Shown: positions 1-6,436, numbered from the stretch's first letter. The stretch: DNA of 16,854 nt from an uncultured Bacilli bacterium (GCA_934130235.1 CAKOXU010000020.1:1-16854); one strand, 5' to 3'. Translations and numbers: made by a program. The notes: generated from the sequence alone by a model not told the origin.

Positions 1-551
1 ATATATTTATGACTTGTACCATGAAATCCATATTTTCTTACACCATATTTAGTATACCATTCATATGGAACTGGATAAATATAATTATAGTCTGGCATAG
101 TTTGATGAAAAGCTGTATCAAAAACAGCAACATTCATTACATCAGGTAAAGCAGCTTTCATCGCACGTATTCCAGCTAAATTTCCTGGATGATGTAAAGG
201 CCCTAACTTAGTTAAACTCTCTATATCTTTTATAACTTCATCAGTTATCACTACAGAATCACTATACTTCTCTCCACCGTGTAAAACTCTATGTCCTACA
301 CCTTTTATTTCATCTAATGATTCTACCACTTTATTTTTCAATAATTCGTCTATTAAAACCTGAACTGCTTCTGTATGATTTTTTAAATATTTTTCAGATT
401 TTATTTTTTCACCATTAACCTTTACAGTCCAAAAGCAATCTTTTTGCCCAATCTTTTCTATATATCCACTAATTAAAACTTTTTCTTCAGGCATTTCATA
501 TAATTGAAATTTTAATGATGAACTACCTGCATTAACACACAATATTTTCAT
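1..551 (-). CDS. ackA: Acetate kinase, N-terminal part (runs off the left edge)
   Basis: Acetate kinase interconverts acetyl phosphate plus ADP with acetate plus ATP in the cytoplasm, giving ATP at the end of fermentation. About 183 of the usual ~400 residues are present. The translation begins MKILCVNAGSSSLKFQLYE, the family's N-terminal nucleotide-binding motif. It continues with GHRVLHGGEK, LHHPGNLAG, FDTAFHQTMP and RKYGFHGTSH, all typical AckA blocks. The ATG at 551-549 follows an AAGGAG ribosome binding site. The gene lies 11 bases downstream of the histidine phosphatase gene on the same strand, so lysS, the phosphatase gene and ackA are probably co-transcribed. The C-terminal half lies outside the window. 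The family assignment is firm. Butyrate or propionate kinase is less likely, given the close fit to AckA motifs. Confidence 0.95.
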   Translation of the reverse strand, partial: MKILCVNAGSSSLKFQLYEMPEEKVLISGYIEKIGQKDCFWTVKVNGEKIKSEKYLKNHTEAVQVLIDELLKNKVVESLDEIKGVGHRVLHGGEKYSDSVVITDEVIKDIESLTKLGPLHHPGNLAGIRAMKAALPDVMNVAVFDTAFHQTMPDYNYIYPVPYEWYTKYGVRKYGFHGTSHKY

Positions 552-562
552 AAATTCTCCTT

Positions 563-1096
563 CTATACTTTATATTCAATTATCCTTAAATTAGGTATAT
601 CTATTTTAGATAAATCTCCATCTTCAGGAATACGACCCAATAAATAATGTATCACTCTACAAACCGCACTATGAGTAACAACAAGAACATTTTTATCTTT
701 ATAACGTACTTTAATATCTTCTATAAAGTCAGACACTCTATACATAAAATCTTGTATTGACTCAATATTTTGAACTTTTGTATTTAATATAACATCCCAA
801 CAATCAATACTATCTACTTCATCAATTTTAGCTCCCTCATTCATACCCCAGGATCTTTCTTTAATTCTATCATCAGTATTTATAGGCAACTTAGAATTAA
901 CTATAATCTTAGCCGTATCTACAGCGCGTTTTAAAGGTGATGAAATAACAACATCGATATTTAAACTCTCAACAAGTTTCTGTAATTGTTCTGCCTCTTT
1001 AATACCTTCATCAGTTAAAGGTATATCAGATATTCCTTGTACACGATTTTCTATGTTCCAAATAGTCTTTCCGTGTCTTACTACATACAAATTCAT
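563..1096 (-). CDS. Histidine phosphatase family protein (phosphoglycerate mutase-like)
   Basis: This is a cytoplasmic phosphatase or mutase of the RHG family, which uses a phosphohistidine intermediate. The RHGKT motif places the catalytic His at residue 8. SSPLKRAVDTA supplies the second-shell Arg57, ERSWGMNEG supplies Glu80, and VVTHSAV supplies the second catalytic His142, so the active site looks complete. At 177 aa it is shorter than cofactor-dependent phosphoglycerate mutase (about 230-250 aa) and closer to the GpmB/CobC/YhfR-type phosphatases. The substrate cannot be named from sequence. Its ATG shares one base with the lysS stop codon (TAATG), so translation is probably coupled; no strong ribosome binding site of its own is visible. 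Confidence 0.9.
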   Translation of the reverse strand: MNLYVVRHGKTIWNIENRVQGISDIPLTDEGIKEAEQLQKLVESLNIDVVISSPLKRAVDTAKIIVNSKLPINTDDRIKERSWGMNEGAKIDEVDSIDCWDVILNTKVQNIESIQDFMYRVSDFIEDIKVRYKDKNVLVVTHSAVCRVIHYLLGRIPEDGDLSKIDIPNLRIIEYKV

Positions 1097-2565
1097 TAAT
1101 TTTTTTCTTTCATCATTGGAAATAAAACTACATCTCTAATAGATGGCTGATTATAAATCAACATAAGTAATCTATCTATTCCAAAGCCTAAACCAGAAAT
1201 TGGTGGCATACCTTGTTCCATAGATTGTAAATAATCCTCATCTAAATCCATAGTTTCATCATCACCTTGGTCTTTAGCTTTTAATTGATCCAAGAATGCT
1301 TCCCTTTGCTCAATAGGATTTACAAGTTCTGAATATGCATTACATAATTCAGTACCACATACAACAATTTGGAAAACATCTACTCTTAATTTATCTTCAT
1401 CATTACGTCTAGCAAGTGGTTTTAAAACTGCTGGATAATTATAAATAATAGTTGGTTGTACAATTTTTTCTCTTATAGTCTTTTTATAAACAAAATCAAT
1501 AATTTGACTTAATGATTTATATTCTTCTAAGTCATTATAAGTAAATAAATTTGTTTCTACTATTTTTTTCTTTAACTCATCCGGTTCTTCTATTTCTAAA
1601 GCATTAAAGCCCAAAACACGTTTTAACTCCTCACAATAATCAATTCTAGTCCAACTGTCTTTAGAAAAATCTATTGTATGACCTTGATATTCAATAGTCT
1701 GTGTACCAACTAATTCCATTAATAATGATTTAATAAAATTAGTAAAGAACTTTATATTATCTTCATATCTCCAGTATGCAACATACCACTCAACTTGTGT
1801 GAATTCTTGCAAATGCTGTGTATCCATTCCTTCATTTCTAAAGCATTTAGCAAGCTCATAAACTCTATCAAATCCACCGACTATACATTCCTTTAAATAA
1901 ATCTCAGGAGCTATTCTTAAATTAAAATCAACATCTAATGCATTATGATGTGTATAAAATGGACGAGCTGCAGCACCTGATACTGCATTTTGCATTATAG
2001 GTGTTTCAACTTCATAAAATCCATTTTCTCCTAAGTATCTGTGTAAAAAAGCATATAATTTACTTCTACCTAAAAATACTTTTCTTGATTCTTCATTAGA
2101 AATTAAGTCAGCATATCTTTGACGATACTTAAGTTCAGTATCGCTTAAACCATGAAACTTTTCTGGTAATGGGCGAAGCGCTTTACCTAAAAAAGTAAGG
2201 GAATGAGCCAACAAAGTTTTTTCACCAGTTTGAGTAGTTATAATTTCACCAGTTGTACCAATAAAATCTCCTACATCTACTAACTTTTTAAAGAAATCAT
2301 AGTCCTCTTCTTTAATAGTATCAGCTTTAAGTTGAACTTGTATATCTGCTTCTATATTTCTCAAACGTAAAAAACTTAATCTTCCCATTTTTCTCATAAA
2401 AACAATTCTTCCTGCTATGCTTACATCTTGTGTTCCATCCTCTAGTTCTCTAGCTTCCTTAATTGTATGCGTATTCTCAAAATGTTCTGGATAAGGATTA
2501 GTTATTTTACTAATTTCTTCTAACTTAGTTCTCCTAACTTTTTCTTGATCTGTTAATTCTCTCAT
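1096..2565 (-). CDS. lysS: Lysine--tRNA ligase (class II)
   Basis: It charges tRNA-Lys with lysine using ATP, in the cytoplasm. An N-terminal OB-fold anticodon-binding domain (about residues 45-130, starting VSIAGRIVFMRKMGRLSF) precedes the class II catalytic core. Motif 1 is near VETPI (186-190). Motif 2 begins FRNEG (242-246), and motif 3 is GLGFGIDRL (458-466). The lysine pocket block GTELCNAYSEL is present. Length (489 aa) is normal. The ATG at 2565 follows GAGGTGAAAAT. After motif 2 the protein reads DTQHLQEFTQVEW, where common bacterial LysS has RHNPEFTMxE. This points to a divergent LysS subfamily. No T-box leader fits in the short upstream gap. The phosphatase gene and ackA follow directly. 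Confidence 0.97.
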   Translation of the reverse strand: MRELTDQEKVRRTKLEEISKITNPYPEHFENTHTIKEARELEDGTQDVSIAGRIVFMRKMGRLSFLRLRNIEADIQVQLKADTIKEEDYDFFKKLVDVGDFIGTTGEIITTQTGEKTLLAHSLTFLGKALRPLPEKFHGLSDTELKYRQRYADLISNEESRKVFLGRSKLYAFLHRYLGENGFYEVETPIMQNAVSGAAARPFYTHHNALDVDFNLRIAPEIYLKECIVGGFDRVYELAKCFRNEGMDTQHLQEFTQVEWYVAYWRYEDNIKFFTNFIKSLLMELVGTQTIEYQGHTIDFSKDSWTRIDYCEELKRVLGFNALEIEEPDELKKKIVETNLFTYNDLEEYKSLSQIIDFVYKKTIREKIVQPTIIYNYPAVLKPLARRNDEDKLRVDVFQIVVCGTELCNAYSELVNPIEQREAFLDQLKAKDQGDDETMDLDEDYLQSMEQGMPPISGLGFGIDRLLMLIYNQPSIRDVVLFPMMKEKN

Positions 2566-2611
2566 ATTTTCACCTCAACGTAATTATTTTATCATAAAAA
2601 GCAATATAAAT

Positions 2612-2640
2612 AAAGAAAAAAGTTTAGAAATCTAAACTTT
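2612..2640 (-). terminator. Intrinsic terminator after the DUF2207 gene
   Basis: A perfect 10-bp stem (AAAGTTTAGA / TCTAAACTTT) with a 2-base centre is followed on the minus strand by TTTTCTTT. It lies between the DUF2207 stop codon and lysS and should end the lemA-DUF2207 transcript. The stem is A/T-rich, so strength is uncertain. Confidence 0.7.
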
Positions 2641-2648
2641 AAATTATT

Positions 2649-4340
2649 TTATCGGAAGCCGCCTCCGCCGCCTCCACCACCGAAGGAACCTCCTCCTCCG
2701 CCACCTGATGAGAATCCACCACCACCAGATGAATATGATTGAGCTCTTGAACGCGCTACTGAAGCTGAATGAATACCACTAGTTGATATATTTGATAAGA
2801 AAACTATATTATCAAAATTATATCCTGTATTTTCCATATACTCACCTATTTCTGGATACAAATTCTTAAATTGATTTGCTACTTCTTTTGCAATTCCAAA
2901 AATTTGAGCATACATCAAATATTCATCCCATAACTGTACTTCTATAGGTTCACGAGTTTGTATACGGCTAAATTCTTTTAAGAATTTCTTTAAACCAGCC
3001 ATTTGCTCCGCTTCTATCATCATAGAAGGATCTACAACATATATATTACTCTTAAATACTTTACCCTTTTCTTGCTTTTGTATTTTACCTTCTTGAATCA
3101 ATAAATCTCTTTCTTCATCCAATACTTCATCAAACCATTTTAGTATTTTTTCATAATGATTCTTACACCATTTCTCAAACTCTTTAGATTCTAACTTGCC
3201 ATCCTTACTAGCCTCTAACATCCAATCATAAATATTAGACTCTGAATTCATAATGTTTTCTGGCTTTTTAACAAACACTATATTATCTTCTGTTTTATCT
3301 TTAAATAAACCATTCTTTGTAACTTTTTCAATAGTAACATTACCATTTCTTAACCATTTTAATAAAATAGCACCTAAAAAGTCTTCTTTTGCCTTATTTA
3401 AATTATATTTGCTTGAAACAAAATAAGCCCTAAAAATATCCTTATTACATGGTATATCCCTAAAATTAGGTACATCCTTTCTAACCTTGTTTCCTGTTTC
3501 ACCAAAATCATAATTACCTTTGGATGCTTTTAATATAATTTTAATAATAGCTATTACAAATCCTATCCAAAATAAAGATACTAAAAAATTTAATATTTTA
3601 CTAAACATTGATTGTTTCTTTTCACTATAATGTGTCGTTCCATCCTCTGCCATATCATAATAATAATTAAAATCTTTATCCGATACATTATCAGTTTCAA
3701 AAGTATCCTTTGGATATTTGATTAATATTGTCATATATTGACTAGAATCAAATCCTGATTCAGGCGACTGCATTTCAATATATCCATCATATACATAAGC
3801 AGTTCCACCATAATTTCCATATCCCCATACATCAAGTGAATCTTCATATTCAAAATCACTATGTACTTTTATATATACCTGAGCAGGAGATGGCTTAAAA
3901 TCATATGGAAATAATGTCCAATAAGCTATATCAGCATCTGATGTTTTAAGTATAAAATTCGTTATTTTATAAATAAACTTATATGTATGATGTCCATAAC
4001 TTGTTATACCTAAACAAATATCCACTTCGTTTCCTGTAGTATATATTCCTGCTTTTTTACTTTTATCACTCAATGATTTATTTACATCCCAATAACTATC
4101 AATAGTGTATTCAGTATTATCCATACTAGCGCTTAATAATTGTATAGATGAATTACCTATATTAAAATATGGATGATATAATTCAGTCCCTTCTGTAGGA
4201 TTTGCATCCCATGTCTCAGTAATAGTAGCATCACCATAATTATCAACATAAACATCCATATTTACACTATTAACACTACTAGCATGTACTAAAGTTATAG
4301 AAGATATAAATGAAACGAGCACTAATAATATTTTTTTCAT
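2649..4340 (-). CDS. DUF2207-family membrane protein with poly-glycine tail
   Basis: A predicted extracytoplasmic and membrane protein of the DUF2207 family; no biochemical function is established. Residues 1-20 (MKKILLVLVSFISSITLVHA) form a signal peptide. An extracellular beta-rich DUF2207 region follows to about 235 (for example DVYVDNYGDATITETWD). One hydrophobic helix lies near 246-268 (FSKILNFLVSLFWIGFVIAI), then a cytoplasmic region beginning around DIPCNKDIFRAYF. The late block WDEYLMYAQIFGIAKEV is typical of the family. The extra pair of central helices found in many relatives is not obvious here. The last ~25 residues are almost only Gly, Ser and Phe. The ATG follows AAGGAGG. lemA lies 37 bases upstream on the same strand, a recurring partnership. 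Confidence 0.88.
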   Translation of the reverse strand: MKKILLVLVSFISSITLVHASSVNSVNMDVYVDNYGDATITETWDANPTEGTELYHPYFNIGNSSIQLLSASMDNTEYTIDSYWDVNKSLSDKSKKAGIYTTGNEVDICLGITSYGHHTYKFIYKITNFILKTSDADIAYWTLFPYDFKPSPAQVYIKVHSDFEYEDSLDVWGYGNYGGTAYVYDGYIEMQSPESGFDSSQYMTILIKYPKDTFETDNVSDKDFNYYYDMAEDGTTHYSEKKQSMFSKILNFLVSLFWIGFVIAIIKIILKASKGNYDFGETGNKVRKDVPNFRDIPCNKDIFRAYFVSSKYNLNKAKEDFLGAILLKWLRNGNVTIEKVTKNGLFKDKTEDNIVFVKKPENIMNSESNIYDWMLEASKDGKLESKEFEKWCKNHYEKILKWFDEVLDEERDLLIQEGKIQKQEKGKVFKSNIYVVDPSMMIEAEQMAGLKKFLKEFSRIQTREPIEVQLWDEYLMYAQIFGIAKEVANQFKNLYPEIGEYMENTGYNFDNIVFLSNISTSGIHSASVARSRAQSYSSGGGGFSSGGGGGGSFGGGGGGGGFR

Positions 4341-4359
4341 AAAACCTCCTTAATAAAAT

Positions 4360-4379
4360 AAGGATTATAAATAATCCTT
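4360..4379 (-). terminator. Weak hairpin between lemA and the DUF2207 gene
   Basis: AAGGATTA and TAATCCTT form an 8-bp stem with a 4-base loop that overlaps the lemA stop codon. It is followed on the minus strand by ATTTTATT, not a clean T-run. It could lower read-through into the DUF2207 gene or protect the lemA mRNA end. Confidence 0.45.
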
Positions 4380-4932
4380 AAAATTTTACTTCTACGTTTT
4401 TTCTTTCTTCTTCTGCTGCTTGGAAGAATGTTTCCTTTTTAAATCCAAACATATTAGCAATTAAATTTTTTGGAAATACTTCAACAGCATTATTATAAGT
4501 TAATACTGCATCATTATAAAATTGTCTTGAATAAGAAATTTTATCTTCTGTATCCTTTAATTGTTGTTGTAAATCAGTAAAGTTTGTATTTGCTTTTAAA
4601 TCAGGATAACTTTCACTTAAAGCAAATAACTTATTTAAAGCACCTGTTAATTCTCCAGAAGCTGCTAATTTATCCTCAGGAGTTCCTGCAGATAAATAAG
4701 TATTTCTAGCCTTAACTACTGCCTCTAAAGTACCCTCCTCATGTTTAGCATATCCTTTAACTGTCTCAACTAAGTTTGGAATCAAATCAAATCTTCTTTT
4801 TAATTGAATATCAATTTGACTAAATTGGTCTCTTACTTTATTTCTAAGTACTACTAATCCATTATAAACAGATATTAACCATACTATTAGTAAAACAACC
4901 ACAACAAGTAAAATGATTAACCATGTTGGCAT
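4378..4932 (-). CDS. lemA: LemA family protein
   Basis: A membrane-anchored helical-bundle protein of the LemA family; its molecular role is unknown. Residues 3-24 form one N-terminal transmembrane helix (WLIILLVVVVLLIVWLISVY). The family signature follows immediately: YNGLVVLRNKVRDQFSQID, then QLKRRFDLIPNLVETVKGYA, and later SESYPDLKANTNFTDLQ. The rest should form long helices outside the membrane. Length (184 aa) is normal. The ATG at 4932 follows TAGGAGGAG. It is the first gene of a pair with the DUF2207 protein, which suggests that the two act together at the cell surface; that last point is inference. Confidence 0.95.
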   Translation of the reverse strand: MPTWLIILLVVVVLLIVWLISVYNGLVVLRNKVRDQFSQIDIQLKRRFDLIPNLVETVKGYAKHEEGTLEAVVKARNTYLSAGTPEDKLAASGELTGALNKLFALSESYPDLKANTNFTDLQQQLKDTEDKISYSRQFYNDAVLTYNNAVEVFPKNLIANMFGFKKETFFQAAEEERKNVEVKF

Positions 4933-4969
4933 AAAAATCTCCTCCTATTCTATAGATAAATTATAGCAC

Positions 4970-4995
4970 AAAAAATAGTATTATACAATACTATT
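4970..4995 (-). terminator. Intrinsic terminator after yqeY
   Basis: AATAGTATT and AATACTATT form a perfect 9-bp stem with a 4-base loop, followed on the minus strand by a T6 run. It overlaps the yqeY stop codon and should end the rpsU-yqeY transcript. Confidence 0.8.
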
Positions 4996-5431
4996 TATTC
5001 AATCTTTCTTTGATTATTCGTGAAACTTCACTCATATCAGCTTTTCCCTTTACCAGTGGAGTAACACTACCCATAACTTTACCCATTTCCTTAATTGAAG
5101 ATGGTTTAACTTTATCAAATACTTCATCTATTATTTTAATAAGTTCTTCCTTACTTAATGGTTCAGGCATATATTTATTTAAAATATCTATCTCTTTTTG
5201 AGTTTGATCCACTAAATCTTGTCTACTTGCTTTTAAAAACTCAGAAATTGATTCTTTTCTTGTCTTAATTTGATGCGATAATACAGATATTACTTCATCA
5301 TCACTAAGTTCATGTTTAACATTAATCTCCTCTAATTGAATAGCTGCTTTTACCATTCTTAATACAGCAAGCACCTCTTTTTGTTGATTCTTCATAGCAG
5401 ATACTAAATCATTTAAAATTCTATCTCTCAT
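4991..5431 (-). CDS. yqeY: GatB/YqeY domain-containing protein
   Basis: This 146-aa cytoplasmic protein consists only of the YqeY domain, related to the tRNA-binding C-terminal tail of the GatB amidotransferase subunit; its role is not established. Typical blocks are the start MRDRILNDLVSAMKNQQKEV, then LRMVKAAI, DEVISVLSHQIKTRKESI, LNKYMPEPLSKEEL, and the end MGKVMGSVTPLVKGKADMS. Length matches the family. The ATG at 5431 follows AAGGAGAAA. It sits just behind rpsU, an arrangement common in Firmicutes, and is probably transcribed from the rpsU promoter. A small hairpin lies between the two genes and may lower yqeY expression. Confidence 0.93.
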   Translation of the reverse strand: MRDRILNDLVSAMKNQQKEVLAVLRMVKAAIQLEEINVKHELSDDEVISVLSHQIKTRKESISEFLKASRQDLVDQTQKEIDILNKYMPEPLSKEELIKIIDEVFDKVKPSSIKEMGKVMGSVTPLVKGKADMSEVSRIIKERLNK

Positions 5432-5450
5432 ATTTTTCTCCTTAAAATTA

Positions 5451-5469
5451 AAGAGCTGTAAAAGCTCTT
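5451..5469 (-). terminator. Hairpin between rpsU and yqeY, possible partial terminator
   Basis: AAGAGCT and AGCTCTT form a 7-bp stem with a 5-base loop that overlaps the rpsU stop codon. It is followed on the minus strand by TTAATTTT. The imperfect T-run suggests partial termination or mRNA 3'-end protection, allowing more S21 than YqeY. This is inference. Confidence 0.5.
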
Positions 5470-5662
5470 AGTAATTATTTCTTTCTCTTCTTCTAGTATT
5501 TTTAATACCTTCTTCTTTTCTTTCTCTACGCTTAACTCCAGGTTTTTTATATCCTTCTTGTCTTTCGCGTACTTTCTTTAGGAGGCCGTCTCTCGCATTT
5601 TTTTGCTTCATAGTACGAAGTGCACCATCTACATTCCCGTTCTTTACCATTACCTTTGACAT
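5468..5662 (-). CDS. rpsU: 30S ribosomal protein S21
   Basis: S21 is a small basic protein of the small ribosomal subunit, near the mRNA anti-Shine-Dalgarno region. The 64-aa product starts MSKVMVKNGNVDGALRTMKQ, then has a central Gly-Leu-Leu-Lys-Lys-Val-Arg-Glu-Arg segment, and ends in a very basic tail rich in Arg, Lys and Glu. This is the family pattern (MSKVxVxxNExxDxALRRFK, then KPSxKRKRK). The ATG follows AAGGAGGG at ideal spacing. A near-consensus promoter lies upstream and yqeY follows. Length is within the usual 55-70 aa. Confidence 0.93.
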   Translation of the reverse strand: MSKVMVKNGNVDGALRTMKQKNARDGLLKKVRERQEGYKKPGVKRRERKEEGIKNTRRRERNNY

Positions 5663-5689
5663 TCTATCCCTCCTTTCGAAACTACATGT

Positions 5690-5718
5690 ATTATAACACT
5701 TAAATCAATATATTTCAA
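5690..5718 (-). promoter_or_regulatory. Housekeeping (sigma-A type) promoter of rpsU-yqeY
   Basis: On the minus strand, TTGAAA (5718-5713) and a perfect TATAAT (5695-5690) are separated by exactly 17 bases. They lie just upstream of the rpsU ribosome binding site and downstream of the terminator of the bacteriocin-like cluster. Confidence 0.85.
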
Positions 5719-5737
5719 CATTTTCTTTAAAAATATT

Positions 5738-5765
5738 AAAAAAGGATAATACTTTTGTATTATCC
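5738..5765 (-). terminator. Strong terminator closing the bacteriocin-like cluster
   Basis: GGATAATAC and GTATTATCC form a perfect 9-bp stem with a TTTT (minus strand AAAA) loop, followed on the minus strand by a T6 run. It overlaps the stop codon of the 51-aa membrane peptide gene, separating the cluster from rpsU. Confidence 0.85.
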
Positions 5766-5915
5766 ACACATACCAAACGGTAATATAGTAGTCAAAAAGT
5801 TTCCTATTATCCTACCAAAACTAAAAGTAAGAAAATTTATACATATAAAACTCAGTATAAAAATAAGCACAGCTATTTTATTATTTTTAAACTTTACAAG
5901 TCGAGTGAGAAACAT
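5760..5915 (-). CDS. 51-aa single-helix membrane peptide, candidate immunity protein
   Basis: I do not recognise a family. The product starts MFLTRLVKFKNNK, a basic N-terminus (Arg5, Lys8, Lys10, Lys13). A strongly hydrophobic helix follows (IAVLIFILSFICINFLTF, about 14-31), then GRIIGNFLTTILPFGMCG. There is no double-glycine leader. The ATG at 5915 follows GGAGAAGAT and lies inside the end of the preceding bacteriocin-like gene, overlapping it by 29 bases in another frame; the stop lies in the terminator. A small cationic one-helix protein encoded last in a class II bacteriocin operon is often the immunity protein, which is the favoured inference. It could instead be another secreted or toxic peptide. 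Its small size makes the gene call less certain than its two upstream neighbours. Confidence 0.6.
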   Translation of the reverse strand: MFLTRLVKFKNNKIAVLIFILSFICINFLTFSFGRIIGNFLTTILPFGMCG

Positions 5916-6051
5916 ATCTTCTCCATGCACTACCAACCTTAGTTCCTAAATCTGATAATGCACTAACAGCTTTTAAAGTCCAAGTAAAGAAGGATACACT
6001 CCATCTAAAAGCTCCACCTTCAATATTTAATAATTCTTCATTACTCATCAT
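5887..6051 (-). CDS. Double-glycine leader bacteriocin-like peptide, 54 aa
   Basis: A predicted precursor cleaved and exported by the adjacent PCAT. The leader MMSNEELLNIEGG matches the class II consensus well: Ser at -11, Glu at -8, Leu at -7, Ile at -4 and Gly-Gly at -2/-1. Cleavage would leave a 41-residue core beginning AFRWSVSFFTWTLK. The core has one GxxxG motif (GTKVG, residues 36-40), three Trp, about +5 net charge, and a single Cys52 three residues from the end. The gene starts one base after the stop of the 46-aa peptide gene and has no clear ribosome binding site, so translation is probably coupled. Two consecutive ATG codons exist (6051 or 6048). The pair resembles a two-peptide (class IIb) bacteriocin. 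Antimicrobial activity is inferred, not shown; a signalling peptide remains possible. Confidence 0.8.
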   Translation of the reverse strand: MMSNEELLNIEGGAFRWSVSFFTWTLKAVSALSDLGTKVGSAWRRYVSHSTCKV

Positions 6052-6052
6052 A

Positions 6053-6193
6053 TTAGCGACATTTTAAAGGCCTAAAAAAGCCATCTAAAACTCCTGTTAA
6101 AAAAGATATTAAAGCTGCTGCCCCTAATAAAAAACCTACTCTTATTGCACCACCGTCAATACACATTAATTCATCATCACTTATAAAATCCAT
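6053..6193 (-). CDS. Double-glycine leader bacteriocin-like peptide, 46 aa
   Basis: A predicted precursor for the PCAT. The leader MDFISDDELMCIDGG has Ser at -11, Glu at -8, Leu at -7, Ile at -4 and Gly-Gly, an excellent match to C39-processed leaders. Unusually it has a Cys at -5. The 31-residue core (AIRVGFLLGAAALISFLTG, then VLDGFFRPLKCR) is a hydrophobic helix with two GxxxG motifs (GFLLG at 20-24, GVLDG at 34-38), about +3 net charge and one Cys45 just before the end. The ATG at 6193 follows GAAAGGA at 7 bases. It lies 13 bases after the 19-aa peptide gene and one base before the 54-aa gene. GxxxG motifs and tandem genes are the hallmarks of class IIb bacteriocins. No lantibiotic or thiopeptide modification enzyme is nearby. 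Confidence 0.82.
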   Translation of the reverse strand: MDFISDDELMCIDGGAIRVGFLLGAAALISFLTGVLDGFFRPLKCR

Positions 6194-6206
6194 TAAATCA
6201 TCCTTT

Positions 6207-6266
6207 CTACTTTAAAAAATATAAATATTTCATTATTTTCTGAACCATATTAAAGAAAAAAATCAT
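6207..6266 (-). CDS. 19-aa hydrophobic cationic peptide (start uncertain)
   Basis: A tiny open frame encodes MIFFFNMVQKIMKYLYFLK, a peptide with aromatic and aliphatic residues and four... three Lys that could form an amphipathic membrane helix. The ATG at 6266 follows a very strong site, AGAAGGAGG, with 4 bases of spacing. The same spacing is used by the DUF2207 gene here. The reading frame is open upstream to an ATG at 6332. If that start is used, the product has 42 aa and the AGGAGG becomes codons for Glu-Gly-Gly, a potential double-glycine site with the 19-aa peptide (after Asn) as its core. The longer form lacks a ribosome binding site and its leader lacks the -7/-8 consensus, so the short form is preferred. 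The role is unknown: leaderless bacteriocin, inducer or leader peptide are all possible. Confidence 0.45.
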   Translation of the reverse strand: MIFFFNMVQKIMKYLYFLK

Positions 6267-6333
6267 ATTTCCTCCTTCTATTGTATAAGCTATATTTAAT
6301 CCTTTATTGTGCCAATATACATACTCATTCATT

Positions 6334-6410
6334 TTAACTAATCAAAGACTATATCACTTTTTAACAGAGGACCAAACTGATTTTACAAATTAACTTTGAT
6401 TATTAACTAA
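6334..6410. repeat. Paired repeats between the transporter gene and peptide genes
   Basis: TTAACTAA occurs at 6334-6341 and again at 6403-6410 as a direct repeat. Overlapping these, TAATCAAAG (6339-6347) and CTTTGATTA (6394-6402) form a 9-bp inverted repeat 46 bases apart. The site lies in the gap between the PCAT gene and the small peptides, so it may be an RNA structure or an operator that sets peptide expression apart from the transporter. No good promoter was recognised in this gap. Confidence 0.35.
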
Positions 6411-6436
6411 GTCTTTTAGAAAATACCATTATTGTG

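Noticed and set aside
2566..2611. A T-box or other lysine-responsive leader before lysS
   Set aside because: Only about 45 bases separate lysS from the upstream terminator, too short for a T-box or lysine riboswitch.
5010..5201. A 63-aa + strand open frame
   Set aside because: Antisense shadow of yqeY with no signals of its own.
5755..5949. A 64-aa + strand open frame over the peptide cluster
   Set aside because: It lies opposite the two double-glycine and membrane peptide genes, has no ribosome binding site and crosses the cluster terminator.
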